Shown here: positions 28,147 to 37,352 of the stretch, piece by piece | Position numbering within the stretch: the stretch's first letter is position 1 | Layout: every line of letters starts with the position of its first letter | Assembly: GCA_024802545.1 (NCBI GenBank) | Contig: CP103416.1 | Location: forward strand, 2,790,001 to 2,854,000 | DNA length: 64,000 nucleotides | DNA from: SAR92 clade bacterium H455 | GTDB taxonomy: Bacteria > Pseudomonadota > Gammaproteobacteria > Pseudomonadales > Porticoccaceae | Reading direction: 5' to 3' | Program-made: the position numbers and the translations under genes | Notes under the pieces: generated by a model | Databases searched by the model: none | What the model was told of the DNA's origin: nothing | Seen by the model: the letters and a program-made list of their open reading frames with translations, nothing else

Positions 28147-30933
28147 ATGACATTTAAACGTTCTATTTGCACGCAGATCCTCTGCATTGCGGCTTTTTTC
28201 ACCGCAATTCCAACGCTAGCCGTGGATCTCAAGGCGGAGCGGATGATCGATTCACTGGCGAGCCTGCAATTCGACCAATTGGGCAGTCCTCAGATCAAGA
28301 CCGATTCGATCGAACCAGTGCTGGCCGGTATAGAGCGTCCCCACCGCCTGTTAGTGATCGCGGTGGAATTTCCCGAGCTGGGTTACGACCGCTTTGCCGG
28401 CAATAAAAAGCAGAACAGCAAAAACCGCAACTACCTGCAAAAGTTATTATTTGGTGGCAGCCTCAAGCGCCCCAAACCCGGCACTCTGTCCCACTATTAT
28501 CGTCACCAGTCGAAAGGTCTGTACAACGTCACCGGCGAAGTCATGCCCATCGCCAAAGTGAGCAAGCCGCTGGCCTATTATGGTCGTCCTCTTCAGAATG
28601 CCGATGGCAGTTGGCGCAATGATGATCACACCGACGAGCTGGTGATTGAAGCACTGCAGGTCGCCCATAGAGACAACCCCAAGTTTCCCTGGAAAGATTA
28701 CGATATCTGGGACCCGGAGGACTTTGATGGCGACGGCAATCGTGCCGAGGCCGACGGCTATCTAGATCACCTAGTGATTGTCTATGCAGGCAAAGCCCAG
28801 TCGTCCTGTCAGGGACTCTACAAGCTCAATGAGAAATTTACAGTCAATGCCGAGAGCAATATCTTTGACAGCCTGCCAGCAGTGGAACAAGACTGTGCCG
28901 ACCGTATCTGGCCTCATCGCAGTTCGCTGAATCGCGGACTGGGCAAAGGCCCTATTCTTGAGGGCATGGTCAATGGACGCGGCGGACATGAGATCGAAGA
29001 GGGTCTGTGGCTCTATGACTACAATATGCAATCTGAGTACACCGAGGTCTCTACTTTTATCCATGAGTTTGGCCATTCCTTAGGGCTGCCCGACATCTAT
29101 GCCAGAGCAACCAATAATTCCACTGCCTCTTGGGAAGCCATGTCATCAACGGCCTCACCTGAGCCGCAGGAACTCAGTGCCTGGTCGCGCATGGTGCTGG
29201 GCTGGCTCAATCCCTGCATCGTTCGCCCACCCGCTTTTGGCGGCGACAAGCGCAGCTCTATGTACTTAAAAATCATGAATGACTGGTCTAATAAAGCCGG
29301 CACTGAAAACCGCCGCGGCATCTGTGATGCAACGATGATTATTCTGCCGCCAAAAATACGTGAACTACAGCTTGGTCCCCTAAGCAAAGATCAGGGCAAA
29401 TATGCCGTTTATACAGGTCAGGGCAACAATCTGCATCACTTCCTCAGGCGCAACTTCGACCTCCGTAAAGTAGATGCCCAGCAGCCGCTGATACTGAGCT
29501 TTGATACTTGGTTTAAAATCGAGTCGGACTGGGATTACCTCTATATAGAAGCCTCTGTCGATGGCAGTGAATACCAACGCCTGCTGCCCACCGACAAAGA
29601 GAATGCCGCCGACACCAACAGCACCATGCCATCGAAAAAGGGCCATGAGGGCGAGGGTTCCCTGCCCGGCTTTAGCGGCCACTCCGGTGATATGGATGGC
29701 GACGGCAAAGTCGAGATCGCCGCGGGCTGTGATCCCTCGGCCAGTAAAGTACTGGCCGAAGATCGAGTGGGGGAAAACGTCGCGGATGCCTGTGAAACCG
29801 CCCAGTGGATTGCCGCGGAATTTGACCTTGAAGCCTATCGTGGCAAGCAGGTATCTATTCGACTGCACTATTTTGCCGATGGCGCCGCGGTAGAAGATGG
29901 CGCACTGATCGACAATATCCGCCTCGATGCCCTAGGTTACAACGAAGACTTTGAGTCTGGCGCCATCAAGGGCTGGAGTAGCGACGGCTTTACCCTGAGT
30001 GGTGGAGAGCATCATATTGCCGTACCCCATTATTATCTGCTCGAATATCGCGATCCCTACGCCAGTTTCGATTCAGTGAAAAATTATGATGCCAGCCTCG
30101 CCAAGCCAGGGTTTTCCTTTTTTAAAGACAGCGACGGAGAAATGAAGGCCTTTAGTGCCAACTATCGCCCCGGTGTCTTGGTCTGGTATTACAACGGTGA
30201 ATATCTCTGGAGCCAAAATGAACCAGCTCAGTTCGGACCGGGCAATGGTTTCTTATTGCTGGTGGATGCCAACCCCCAGGAATTTAATCTGCCTAGCGTG
30301 CCTAAACAGTATTTTGTCGACAATCAGGGCTGGACCTCTTACCAATTCGATGACAGCGCGCAGCCGTGGCTGCAACAGAGCTATGTGGATGTTATGTGCC
30401 ACCAGCGCCGCTCGGCGTTCTACTCCAGCGATGTCAGTGTCCCGGATCGCAAGCGCTGCTACGAATCTCTAATCAATGGCCTGCCTGCGGTTGAGTCATT
30501 GAACTGGGAGGGCCGTCAGTTGATGTATGGCTATACATTAATAAATAATCTGCTGCCCGGAGCCGATCGCCTAAAGTACAAAGGCGTAAGCTCGCTGTTT
30601 GACCTGCGTATTCGCGGTGGTAAAACTGAATATCGACTCTATGATCGGGCCCTCAGAAACCGTCATTCCGGTGATGCCCCCTTTGCCCTGGAGAGCTTTG
30701 CCAAGGGCAGTTCGGTGTACGCCATTGAGGGCGATCGCCTAGTCGAACAGAGCAGTGAAGCCTACCCGCCAGTCAGTGAATTTTCCGATGCGCGTCCGAA
30801 CCGCTATCAGAATCCAAAACTGCCCTTTGGCGGCGCCAATATTCCGGAGATGGGGTTGCGCTTTAAGCTGGGTAAGCCATCGGCGGAGGCGCCAGATGAA
30901 GCGCGGGTGAAAGTGGTCATAGATTGGGATTAG
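28147..30933 (+). CDS. Secreted M6-family metalloprotease (immune inhibitor A-like)
   Basis: The 928-residue protein has an N-terminal Sec signal (hydrophobic stretch ILCIAAFFTAIPTLA). The zinc site is HEFGHSLGLPD at about residues 306-316, a metzincin-like HEXXHXXGXXD characteristic of M6. Acidic loops DFDGDGNRAEADGY and GDMDGDGKVEIAAG look like calcium sites. The long C-terminal half should hold beta-sandwich (MAM-like) domains, as in immune inhibitor A. It is probably exported for protein degradation and nutrient supply. It is divergent from the ABC exporter (95 bp apart), but no type I secretion signal is evident. Confidence 0.9.
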   Translation: MTFKRSICTQILCIAAFFTAIPTLAVDLKAERMIDSLASLQFDQLGSPQIKTDSIEPVLAGIERPHRLLVIAVEFPELGYDRFAGNKKQNSKNRNYLQKLLFGGSLKRPKPGTLSHYYRHQSKGLYNVTGEVMPIAKVSKPLAYYGRPLQNADGSWRNDDHTDELVIEALQVAHRDNPKFPWKDYDIWDPEDFDGDGNRAEADGYLDHLVIVYAGKAQSSCQGLYKLNEKFTVNAESNIFDSLPAVEQDCADRIWPHRSSLNRGLGKGPILEGMVNGRGGHEIEEGLWLYDYNMQSEYTEVSTFIHEFGHSLGLPDIYARATNNSTASWEAMSSTASPEPQELSAWSRMVLGWLNPCIVRPPAFGGDKRSSMYLKIMNDWSNKAGTENRRGICDATMIILPPKIRELQLGPLSKDQGKYAVYTGQGNNLHHFLRRNFDLRKVDAQQPLILSFDTWFKIESDWDYLYIEASVDGSEYQRLLPTDKENAADTNSTMPSKKGHEGEGSLPGFSGHSGDMDGDGKVEIAAGCDPSASKVLAEDRVGENVADACETAQWIAAEFDLEAYRGKQVSIRLHYFADGAAVEDGALIDNIRLDALGYNEDFESGAIKGWSSDGFTLSGGEHHIAVPHYYLLEYRDPYASFDSVKNYDASLAKPGFSFFKDSDGEMKAFSANYRPGVLVWYYNGEYLWSQNEPAQFGPGNGFLLLVDANPQEFNLPSVPKQYFVDNQGWTSYQFDDSAQPWLQQSYVDVMCHQRRSAFYSSDVSVPDRKRCYESLINGLPAVESLNWEGRQLMYGYTLINNLLPGADRLKYKGVSSLFDLRIRGGKTEYRLYDRALRNRHSGDAPFALESFAKGSSVYAIEGDRLVEQSSEAYPPVSEFSDARPNRYQNPKLPFGGANIPEMGLRFKLGKPSAEAPDEARVKVVIDWD

Positions 30934-30990
30934 TCGTTAGGCAACACTTGCTAAAGAACACTCACTAAAGAGCTCTGAGTAAAGTGCCAG

Positions 30991-31632
30991 CTAAAGACCA
31001 ATCGGAAAGTCCCCGTCCTGCCAGGGTGGGGATTTTTTCATCGCTGACAGAAACAGTTCAGATATCAGTAGCTGCTCTAACCAAGCGCGCAGCTTTGGGT
31101 AGGGCGACTGATCAAACCAGGCTTTATCAACAAAGGCGAACTGACGAATAAAGGGAAAAAGGGCAATATCCGCCAGGGTTATTCGATCTGCCAACAGATA
31201 GGGCTGACGGTTTAGCAGCACTTCAAGCTCGGCAAGAAATAGCTCACCGCGAGCGCGATACTGTTGTTGAGATTCTGCGGGAAAGCGCTGCCAATACTTA
31301 TAGTGATCAAGATCAGCCTTAAACTGACCATCGTTGCGGGCGATTAAATCTCTGATAGCAGGATCAAGGTCGGCACTCAACCAATTCTGCGGATCACTCT
31401 GCTCCAGAGCCCAGCGAATAATGTCATAACTTTCATCGAGCACCTCAGCATTGGGAAGCGCCAGAACTGGCACTGTACCCTTGGAAGAGAGAGCCAACAT
31501 TTTTTCAGGTTTAGCTTTCAATAGGACTTCACGGAGCTCTAGGTTTATACTCGCGTACAACAGAGTCATCCGCGCCCGCATTGCATAAGGGCAGCGACGG
31601 AAAGAATATAAAACAGGTAACTTTGTGGACAC
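30991..31632 (-). CDS. Glutathione S-transferase family protein
   Basis: The 213 residues start at GTG 31632, preceded by GGAG at 5 bases; the frame stays open to a TTG at 31650. The thioredoxin-like N-terminus has LYSFRRCPYAMRARMTL, with Cys in the CPYA active-site position, and KGTVPVLALPNAEVLDES, the glutathione-binding cis-Pro/ES motif. The helical C-terminal domain includes ADRITLADIALFPFIRQF. Its substrate is unknown, and it stands alone. Confidence 0.88.
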   Translation of the reverse strand: MSTKLPVLYSFRRCPYAMRARMTLLYASINLELREVLLKAKPEKMLALSSKGTVPVLALPNAEVLDESYDIIRWALEQSDPQNWLSADLDPAIRDLIARNDGQFKADLDHYKYWQRFPAESQQQYRARGELFLAELEVLLNRQPYLLADRITLADIALFPFIRQFAFVDKAWFDQSPYPKLRAWLEQLLISELFLSAMKKSPPWQDGDFPIGL

Positions 31633-31690
31633 AGCTGCTCCGCGAACCAACTAAAAAAATAACCTCATACAACTATAAGAATAATAACCT

Positions 31691-32938
31691 ATGTCTATTA
31701 GCGAAGTATCAAACAAACCCTACGATCTTATCGTTTTCGGCGCCACCAGTTTTGTCGGCCAAATTCTCAGCAACTATTTAGTCGAGACCATCGGCGTCAA
31801 TGGCGATATTTCCTGGGCCATCGCCTCGCGCTCAGAATCCAAACTAGCCCTATTAAAGGAGTCTCTCGGCAGCACCGCCAGCGAACTCCCGGTCCTGATT
31901 GCCGACTCCCATGACGAAGCATCCCTGCAAGCGCTGTGCAACAAAACCCGAGTGATTATTTCCACCGTCGGACCTTACGCACTCTATGGCGAACTGCTCA
32001 TCAAAGCCTGTGCCGAAAGCGGCACGGACTACACCGACCTGACCGGTGAAGCTCACTGGATCGGGATGATGAAAGACAAATACAACCAGACTGCAGAAGC
32101 CAGTGGCGCACGTATAGTCAACAGCTGTGGCTTTGACTCTATACCCTCGGATATGGGCGTCTTCGCCATGCAACAGCGGGCTCAGACACAGTTTGGTCAT
32201 CCCCTGCCCCACGCCAAACTGCGGGTAAAAGCCATGAAAGGCGGCGCCTCAGGAGGCACTATCGCGAGTATGATCGAAGCCCTTAAAGCGGCCAAAGCCG
32301 ACCCGAAAATGCGCAAGAAAATGGGTAACCCCTATCTTTTGTGTGGCAGCGAGCATCAGTACAGTATTCGCGCCAAGACGGTTTCCGGCCCGCAATTCGA
32401 TCCAGACTTTAACTGCTGGACTGCGCCCTTTGTGATGGAAGCGATTAATTCCCGTATCGTACTGCACTCAAACTCCCTACTCGATATGGCCTATGGCCGC
32501 GACTTCTCCTACAGCGAAGGCATGCTTACCGGTAAGGGTTTAAAGGGACGTATTGGCGCCATAATGTCCACAGTGGCCTTTGGCATGCTGGGCGTAGGTC
32601 TTTACTTCAGCCCCACCAGAGCCCTGCTGGAAAAGTTTGTTCTGCCAGCACCTGGTGAAGGTCCCAGTCCAGAGGCGCAGCTGAATGGCTATTTTGATGT
32701 GCGTGTTCACGGCCGTGATGATCAGGGCAATCAGCTTACTGTAAAAGTGACTGGCGACCGCGATCCTGGTTATGGTTCAACGGCGAAAATGCTCGGTCAG
32801 GCGGGACTCTGTTTGGCGCTGGATATTAAGAAAGAAGATCGTGCAGGTGGCTTTCTGACGCCATCGGTTGCTATGGGTGATGCGCTACTGGAGCGACTGG
32901 AAGCTCATTCAGGATTGGCCTTTGAGACCTGTAAATAA
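31691..32938 (+). CDS. Saccharopine dehydrogenase-like / trans-acting enoyl reductase family protein
   Basis: The 415 residues begin with a Rossmann fold (DLIVFGATSFVGQILSNYLV, then WAIASRSESKLALL). VISTVGPYALYGELLIKACA and YTDLTGEAHWIGMM match the family that includes saccharopine dehydrogenase-like oxidoreductases and mycobacterial trans-acting enoyl reductases. True saccharopine reductase activity is unlikely, since lysine genes are absent. Members probably act on lipids. An unusual tandem repeat follows the stop. Confidence 0.87.
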   Translation: MSISEVSNKPYDLIVFGATSFVGQILSNYLVETIGVNGDISWAIASRSESKLALLKESLGSTASELPVLIADSHDEASLQALCNKTRVIISTVGPYALYGELLIKACAESGTDYTDLTGEAHWIGMMKDKYNQTAEASGARIVNSCGFDSIPSDMGVFAMQQRAQTQFGHPLPHAKLRVKAMKGGASGGTIASMIEALKAAKADPKMRKKMGNPYLLCGSEHQYSIRAKTVSGPQFDPDFNCWTAPFVMEAINSRIVLHSNSLLDMAYGRDFSYSEGMLTGKGLKGRIGAIMSTVAFGMLGVGLYFSPTRALLEKFVLPAPGEGPSPEAQLNGYFDVRVHGRDDQGNQLTVKVTGDRDPGYGSTAKMLGQAGLCLALDIKKEDRAGGFLTPSVAMGDALLERLEAHSGLAFETCK

Positions 32939-33714
32939 GGCATAGAGATCCCTCGTCGCTACGTTCTGTCGGGATGACAACGGGTTGTAAGTGCTCTGCC
33001 AGAATAACAACGGATATAAGGCAGCCTGCCGGTATGAGATTAACGATAATGGTGCAAGATAGCCCAATAGCATTCTCGACTTCACTGCAGTAATCCAGAT
33101 AGACCCTGGGCATAGCCTTGCGATCAATCAGGGCCCGCTTATGGATGCCATTATTTTCAAAAAGAGAGAGCACTTGTCTGAGCGATAGCGAGTTGTGCGA
33201 ACGCTGAACATAATGGCATCCATGGGACCGATCGCAAGGCTATGGTCAGGGTCTATTCGCACCCAGCGCTCAAGACACAACTTAGCTGCCAAAAACAAAC
33301 CCGAGATCCCTCGCCGCTATGTTCTGTCGGGATGACAACGGGTTGTAAGTGCCCTGCCAGAATCACAACGGATATAAGGCAGCCTGCCGGTATGAGATTA
33401 ACGATAATGGTGCAAGATAGCCCAATAGCATTCTCGACTTCACTGCAATAATCCAGATAGACCCTGGGCATAGCCTCGCGATCAATCAGGGCCCGCTTAT
33501 GGATGCCATTATTTTCAAAAAGAGAGAGCACTTGTCTGAGCGATAGCGAGTTGTGCGAACGCTGAACATAATGGCATCCATGGGACCGATCGCAAGGCTA
33601 TGGTCAGGGTCTATTCGCACCCAGCACTCAAGACACAACTTAGCTGCCAAAAAAACCGAGATCCCTCGTCGCTATGTTCTGTCGGGATGACAATAAGAAA
33701 ACAGCAACTGTTGC
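32939..33714. repeat. Tandem duplication of a ~357-bp hairpin-forming element
   Basis: Bases 32945-33302 and 33303-33657 are near-identical copies, each beginning with half of the palindromic repeat (GAGATCCCTCGTCGCTACG ... GGGATGACAA). A third half-copy closes the array at 33658-33692. Each unit contains an imperfect inverted repeat. In copy 1 the arms are 33101-33154 and 33210-33253; in copy 2 they start at 33459 and 33568. Shared arm parts include CATAGCCTTGCGATC and ATGGATGCCATTAT. I see no protein gene I can defend. Confidence 0.8.
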
Positions 33715-34203
33715 CTAGCCCACAGTCTCAAATCGATGTTCAGCGCGGTTCTTAACCACCTGATCAGCCACAAAAACCTGACCACTCATAACAATATAAA
33801 CACCGTCTTCAACCACCTGCAGCGCACCCACCGCACAGCCAATATTAAACACCGCATCAGTCTCAGCAAAAGCAGCAGGCTGCATAGCACCAGTGAAAAT
33901 AATTTTCTTATTAGTGATATCACCAAGCCAACCCGCAGTTTCAACCATGCCGTCAGTACCGTGCATAATCAAAATATACTCAGCATCCGAATCACTAACC
34001 CGCTGCTGAATAGTCTGGCGATGTACATCAGTCATATCCAAACTATCGAGACGCATCAACTCATCGACACAAAACTCAAAACCGACATTCATCCGCGTCA
34101 ATACCGAACCCACCACTGGATCACCAATCTGATACTCACTCAGGGCATCAAAATACACCTTATCAACGGTGCCACCGGTGGTGAAGATCTGTAGTTTTTT
34201 CAT
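33715..34203 (-). CDS. Asparaginase-like N-terminal domain protein
   Basis: The 162 residues correspond only to the N-terminal domain of L-asparaginases. The first catalytic Thr is in FTTGGTVDKVYF and the second Thr/Asp pair in ILIMHGTDGMVETA, with KIIFTGAMQP after. The usual C-terminal domain (about 150 residues) is missing, although such single-domain proteins occur as a family. It overlaps the upstream pepQ-like gene by one base. Amide hydrolysis is plausible but unproven. Confidence 0.85.
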   Translation of the reverse strand: MKKLQIFTTGGTVDKVYFDALSEYQIGDPVVGSVLTRMNVGFEFCVDELMRLDSLDMTDVHRQTIQQRVSDSDAEYILIMHGTDGMVETAGWLGDITNKKIIFTGAMQPAAFAETDAVFNIGCAVGALQVVEDGVYIVMSGQVFVADQVVKNRAEHRFETVG

Positions 34204-35546
34204 TAATGTATCTCCCGAAATGCATCTCGCGTCAGATTTTCTAAAGAACCATCGACGTGGACAATAATATTATCTTCAATACGAATGCCGCCGTAAGGTA
34301 AAAAATCCGCCACTCGCGACCAGTTAATATTTTTAGCCTGTTCACCCTGACGCAACTTCTCTAACAATGCAGGAATAAAATAGAGTCCCGGCTCAACCGT
34401 GTGAATCTGATTGGCCACCATCGACGCGGCACTGCGCAGCTTGGGGTATTTCTCTGGGGCCGGCAACAGATCACCCTGAGCATTGGCAAGGTTACTGCCC
34501 TTGTCGTGAACATTGCAACCGAGATGATGGCCGAGACCATGGGGATAAAAAGTAGCGGTAATACCCTCGGCAAAAGCCTCCTCCGGAGAGCTCTTAAGCA
34601 CATCAAATTGACGCAGTATTTCAGCGGCTTTTAAATGGGACAGCACATGCAGGTCGACCGGACTCTTGCCTATACCCCCACCAGCCACCAACTCCTGCTG
34701 GGACAGGTCCATGGCGTCAATTAACGCTGCAAAATCAGAGCCTGAGTCATAGGCATAAGTGCGGGTAATGTCCGAGGCATAGCCATTCATGGCTACTCCT
34801 GCATCAATTAAAAAGCTCCGTGGTGTGACTCTCTGTTTATCCAGATTGTGATGATGCAATACAGCAGCATGTTCGTTGACCCCAGCAATAATCCCGTAAG
34901 GCATTTCATTTTCACTGCAGTCACAACCGCGCAAATAAGCGGCGGCAATCTCCAGCTCCGAGGCCCCAGCCATAAATGCAGCCAGGGCTGCGCGGTGCGC
35001 TGGCACGGCGAGACGGTTAGCCTGCCGCACGCAATCATGCTCGTAGGCGGTTTTGCCTCTGCGCTGATAGTCGATTTGGTCGATAACCGACTTAGGGTTC
35101 CAACAGTCTGACGCAACACCCAGGCTGTTATTTTCATCTATATAAGCAGTGCCCTGCTCTCCACTAGAGAGATGCTTTTTCAACTCTTCAAGGCTGCCAT
35201 ATTCAACAATGTCTAACCCCTGTTCAAAACCCGCAGGCAGACTCTGAGGGGCGGTGTGCCAAATATCCTCAATGCAGAGTAGAAATAGACGCGGACGATC
35301 CAAGCTAGATGAAATCTGTACATAAGAACCGTGGCGCTTACCCAGGGGCACCCATTCACGGAAGTAGGGATTGGCGACAAAGGGATAGGCCATATCGTCG
35401 GCAAACTGAATTTTGCTATCGCCAGCGGCAATTACAATTTCATCGAACTGAGTCGCCAGCAGAATATCCTGAAATCTCCGATGTTTTTCTACCAGGTGCT
35501 GTCCGTAGAGTTCTACTTGATCTGTTTTATCGGTCATCTTAGTCAA
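34203..35546 (-). CDS. pepQ: Xaa-Pro dipeptidase (PepQ-like, M24)
   Basis: The 447-residue metallopeptidase of the M24 pita-bread fold cleaves Xaa-Pro dipeptides, and PepQ relatives also hydrolyse phosphotriesters. Metal ligands are visible: two Asp in FLIDAGVAMNGYASDITRTY, His in HGLGHHLGCNVHD, Glu in TVEPGLYFIP and Glu in GGIRIEDNIIV. M1 or M4 may be the start. It shares a base with the asparaginase-like gene, so the pair is probably one operon for peptide and amide use. Confidence 0.93.
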   Translation of the reverse strand: MTKMTDKTDQVELYGQHLVEKHRRFQDILLATQFDEIVIAAGDSKIQFADDMAYPFVANPYFREWVPLGKRHGSYVQISSSLDRPRLFLLCIEDIWHTAPQSLPAGFEQGLDIVEYGSLEELKKHLSSGEQGTAYIDENNSLGVASDCWNPKSVIDQIDYQRRGKTAYEHDCVRQANRLAVPAHRAALAAFMAGASELEIAAAYLRGCDCSENEMPYGIIAGVNEHAAVLHHHNLDKQRVTPRSFLIDAGVAMNGYASDITRTYAYDSGSDFAALIDAMDLSQQELVAGGGIGKSPVDLHVLSHLKAAEILRQFDVLKSSPEEAFAEGITATFYPHGLGHHLGCNVHDKGSNLANAQGDLLPAPEKYPKLRSAASMVANQIHTVEPGLYFIPALLEKLRQGEQAKNINWSRVADFLPYGGIRIEDNIIVHVDGSLENLTRDAFREIH

Positions 35547-35646
35547 ACGTCCTTTTCATTTATCAAAACAATTTTAGGCCCGCCTAGAATAACATTGGCA
35601 CCGACCTTACCGCTGATTTTTAAACCGCCATTACATCTCGTAAAAC

Positions 35647-37026
35647 CTAAGTCGTAAGCCGCAGTAATTTCCATTTTGCCGCTCTAAATCTCAACCAGTG
35701 CACCAGGCACATTGTGAAGCCGCTAAGTAAAAAGAATAGCCATGACCAAAGTAAATTGCCATGCCAAAAATAAGCTAATAATGCAGTGGGAAAAACCAGC
35801 ACCAACCAACTACATAGAATGCTCGCCCAGGCGACAAAACGGGTGTCACCTGCACCTTTTAGGGCGCCAGCCATCATCATTGAAATAGCTTCAAACACAC
35901 AGAATATCGCCACAACGGTGAGCAGATCTTTGACCAGAGGAATGGTGTTAGCATAGACCTGCGACGTCATACCCTGAACAAAGGGCGCAATAAACCAATT
36001 CGGCTGAGTGATTAATAACAGCCCAGCCACAACAAAAAACAGCAGAGACAGATGAATGGCTGAGTAGGTGACCCTCTCAGCGGAATCAGGATCCTCAGCG
36101 CCCAAGCTCTGCCCGGCTAAAATGGATATCGCGATACTCATCCCCATCACCGGCATAACCATCAGCATAAAGACATTCATAGCAATACTGTGAGCAGTCA
36201 GTGCCGCAACACCAATCTTGCCAATCAATAAGACAAATAAGGTCCACGCCAACATCTGCAGCTGAGCTTGAAAACCAACAGGCAAGCCAAAACGCAGCAG
36301 ACGGCGGAACAGGTACCAATCAAACCGCCAGTGAGAAAGGCTATTGTAGCTGTGTCGATACTTGGGCATAAAAAATACCCATAGCTGCGCAGCAGTACCT
36401 GCAGACAGAGCAATAAATGTCGCCCATGCGGCGCCCTCCACCCCCATCTGGGGCATACCCAAGTGACCAAAGATCAAGCCGTAGTCGAGAACTACATTTA
36501 ATACAGTGATCAACAGATTGCTCCACATCACCACCGAAGTGCGGCCAATACCGGAAAAGAATCCTGACAGGGAGGCCGAGAGAATGGCGATGGGGATGGT
36601 GAGAATGATCACTCGAGCATAATCAGCCTCCATCACCTGCAATATGGGGTCATGGCCAATCAGCTGAAATAGCGGGACTATATAGAGATAAATGGGAATC
36701 ACCACAGGCAGCGATAGGGCTATGGTATAAAACCCCTGCCACACCACCGCGCCGATTCGCGCATGTTCACGGGCACCATAATTCTGGGCGACAAATACCC
36801 CTACATAGCTGGCTAGGCCGAGAAACACTGCAGTGAACGACATACTCACCATTGCTGCCGGCACCGTAGCTGCCAAGGCATTGGAATCAAACCAAGAGAG
36901 AAACACCCGATCGATAAAGCTTTGCAGGCTGCCTGCACTTGTGCTGATAACCAGGGGAATAGCTAAGACAAGAACGTCCTTGTAACCGCCTGGGCTGTGC
37001 CAGCGGCTTTTAATTGCATGAAACAT
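35647..37026 (-). CDS. MATE-family multidrug/Na+ efflux transporter
   Basis: The 459 residues start at ATG 37026, which has AGAGGAAA just upstream. A frame open to 37122 would add 32 residues without membrane character. About 12 membrane segments form two MatE repeats, with LAIPLVISTSAGSLQSFIDR near the N-terminus. The second repeat begins LLRFGLPVGFQAQLQMLAWT. The family exchanges Na+ or H+ for cationic drugs. It lies downstream of the RND genes but is separated from them by a terminator. Confidence 0.92.
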   Translation of the reverse strand: MFHAIKSRWHSPGGYKDVLVLAIPLVISTSAGSLQSFIDRVFLSWFDSNALAATVPAAMVSMSFTAVFLGLASYVGVFVAQNYGAREHARIGAVVWQGFYTIALSLPVVIPIYLYIVPLFQLIGHDPILQVMEADYARVIILTIPIAILSASLSGFFSGIGRTSVVMWSNLLITVLNVVLDYGLIFGHLGMPQMGVEGAAWATFIALSAGTAAQLWVFFMPKYRHSYNSLSHWRFDWYLFRRLLRFGLPVGFQAQLQMLAWTLFVLLIGKIGVAALTAHSIAMNVFMLMVMPVMGMSIAISILAGQSLGAEDPDSAERVTYSAIHLSLLFFVVAGLLLITQPNWFIAPFVQGMTSQVYANTIPLVKDLLTVVAIFCVFEAISMMMAGALKGAGDTRFVAWASILCSWLVLVFPTALLAYFWHGNLLWSWLFFLLSGFTMCLVHWLRFRAAKWKLLRLTT

Positions 37027-37255
37027 ATTTCCTCTTATAAGACGTCGGGGAAAAACCGCCGATGCAGTGAGCGAATTTTGGCAACAAAAAATTGGCGAGT
37101 AATTGAAACGCTTTTGTGACACTGATTGAGCTGAGCTCTAGGGACGAAGAGCTCACATCTAGCTACTGAAGTGAAAACAGAAATCGACCAGATGATATTT
37201 TAAGAAATTATCGAATTCGGAACTTGTTATCGCCAAAGATAAGACTCCTATAAGT

Positions 37256-37298
37256 AAAAAAACCCCACCTCAAAAATGCGTATTTTTGAGGTGGGGTT
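37256..37298 (-). terminator. Rho-independent terminator after the RND pump operon
   Basis: AACCCCACCTCAAAAAT-GCGT-ATTTTTGAGGTGGGGTT is a perfect 17-bp-arm hairpin. On the minus strand it is followed by a run of seven T. It lies 55 bp after the stop of the RND permease gene and insulates it from the MATE gene downstream. Confidence 0.92.
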
Positions 37299-37352
37299 CT
37301 ACTTTACCCGAGCCGGAGCAGCGCCTGAGCGCTGCAGACAGGAGCGGAGTTT

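Noticed and set aside
28147-30933. Long antisense frames (for example 29380-29868) within the M6 protease gene
   Set aside because: They lie opposite conserved protease coding sequence, with no ribosome site or recognisable domain.
32871-33531. Minus-strand ORFs of 92-100 residues inside the tandem repeat
   Set aside because: They encode repeat-derived sequence ending in VIPTERSDEGS-type translation of the palindrome. No ribosome site or domain; duplicated only because the DNA is duplicated.
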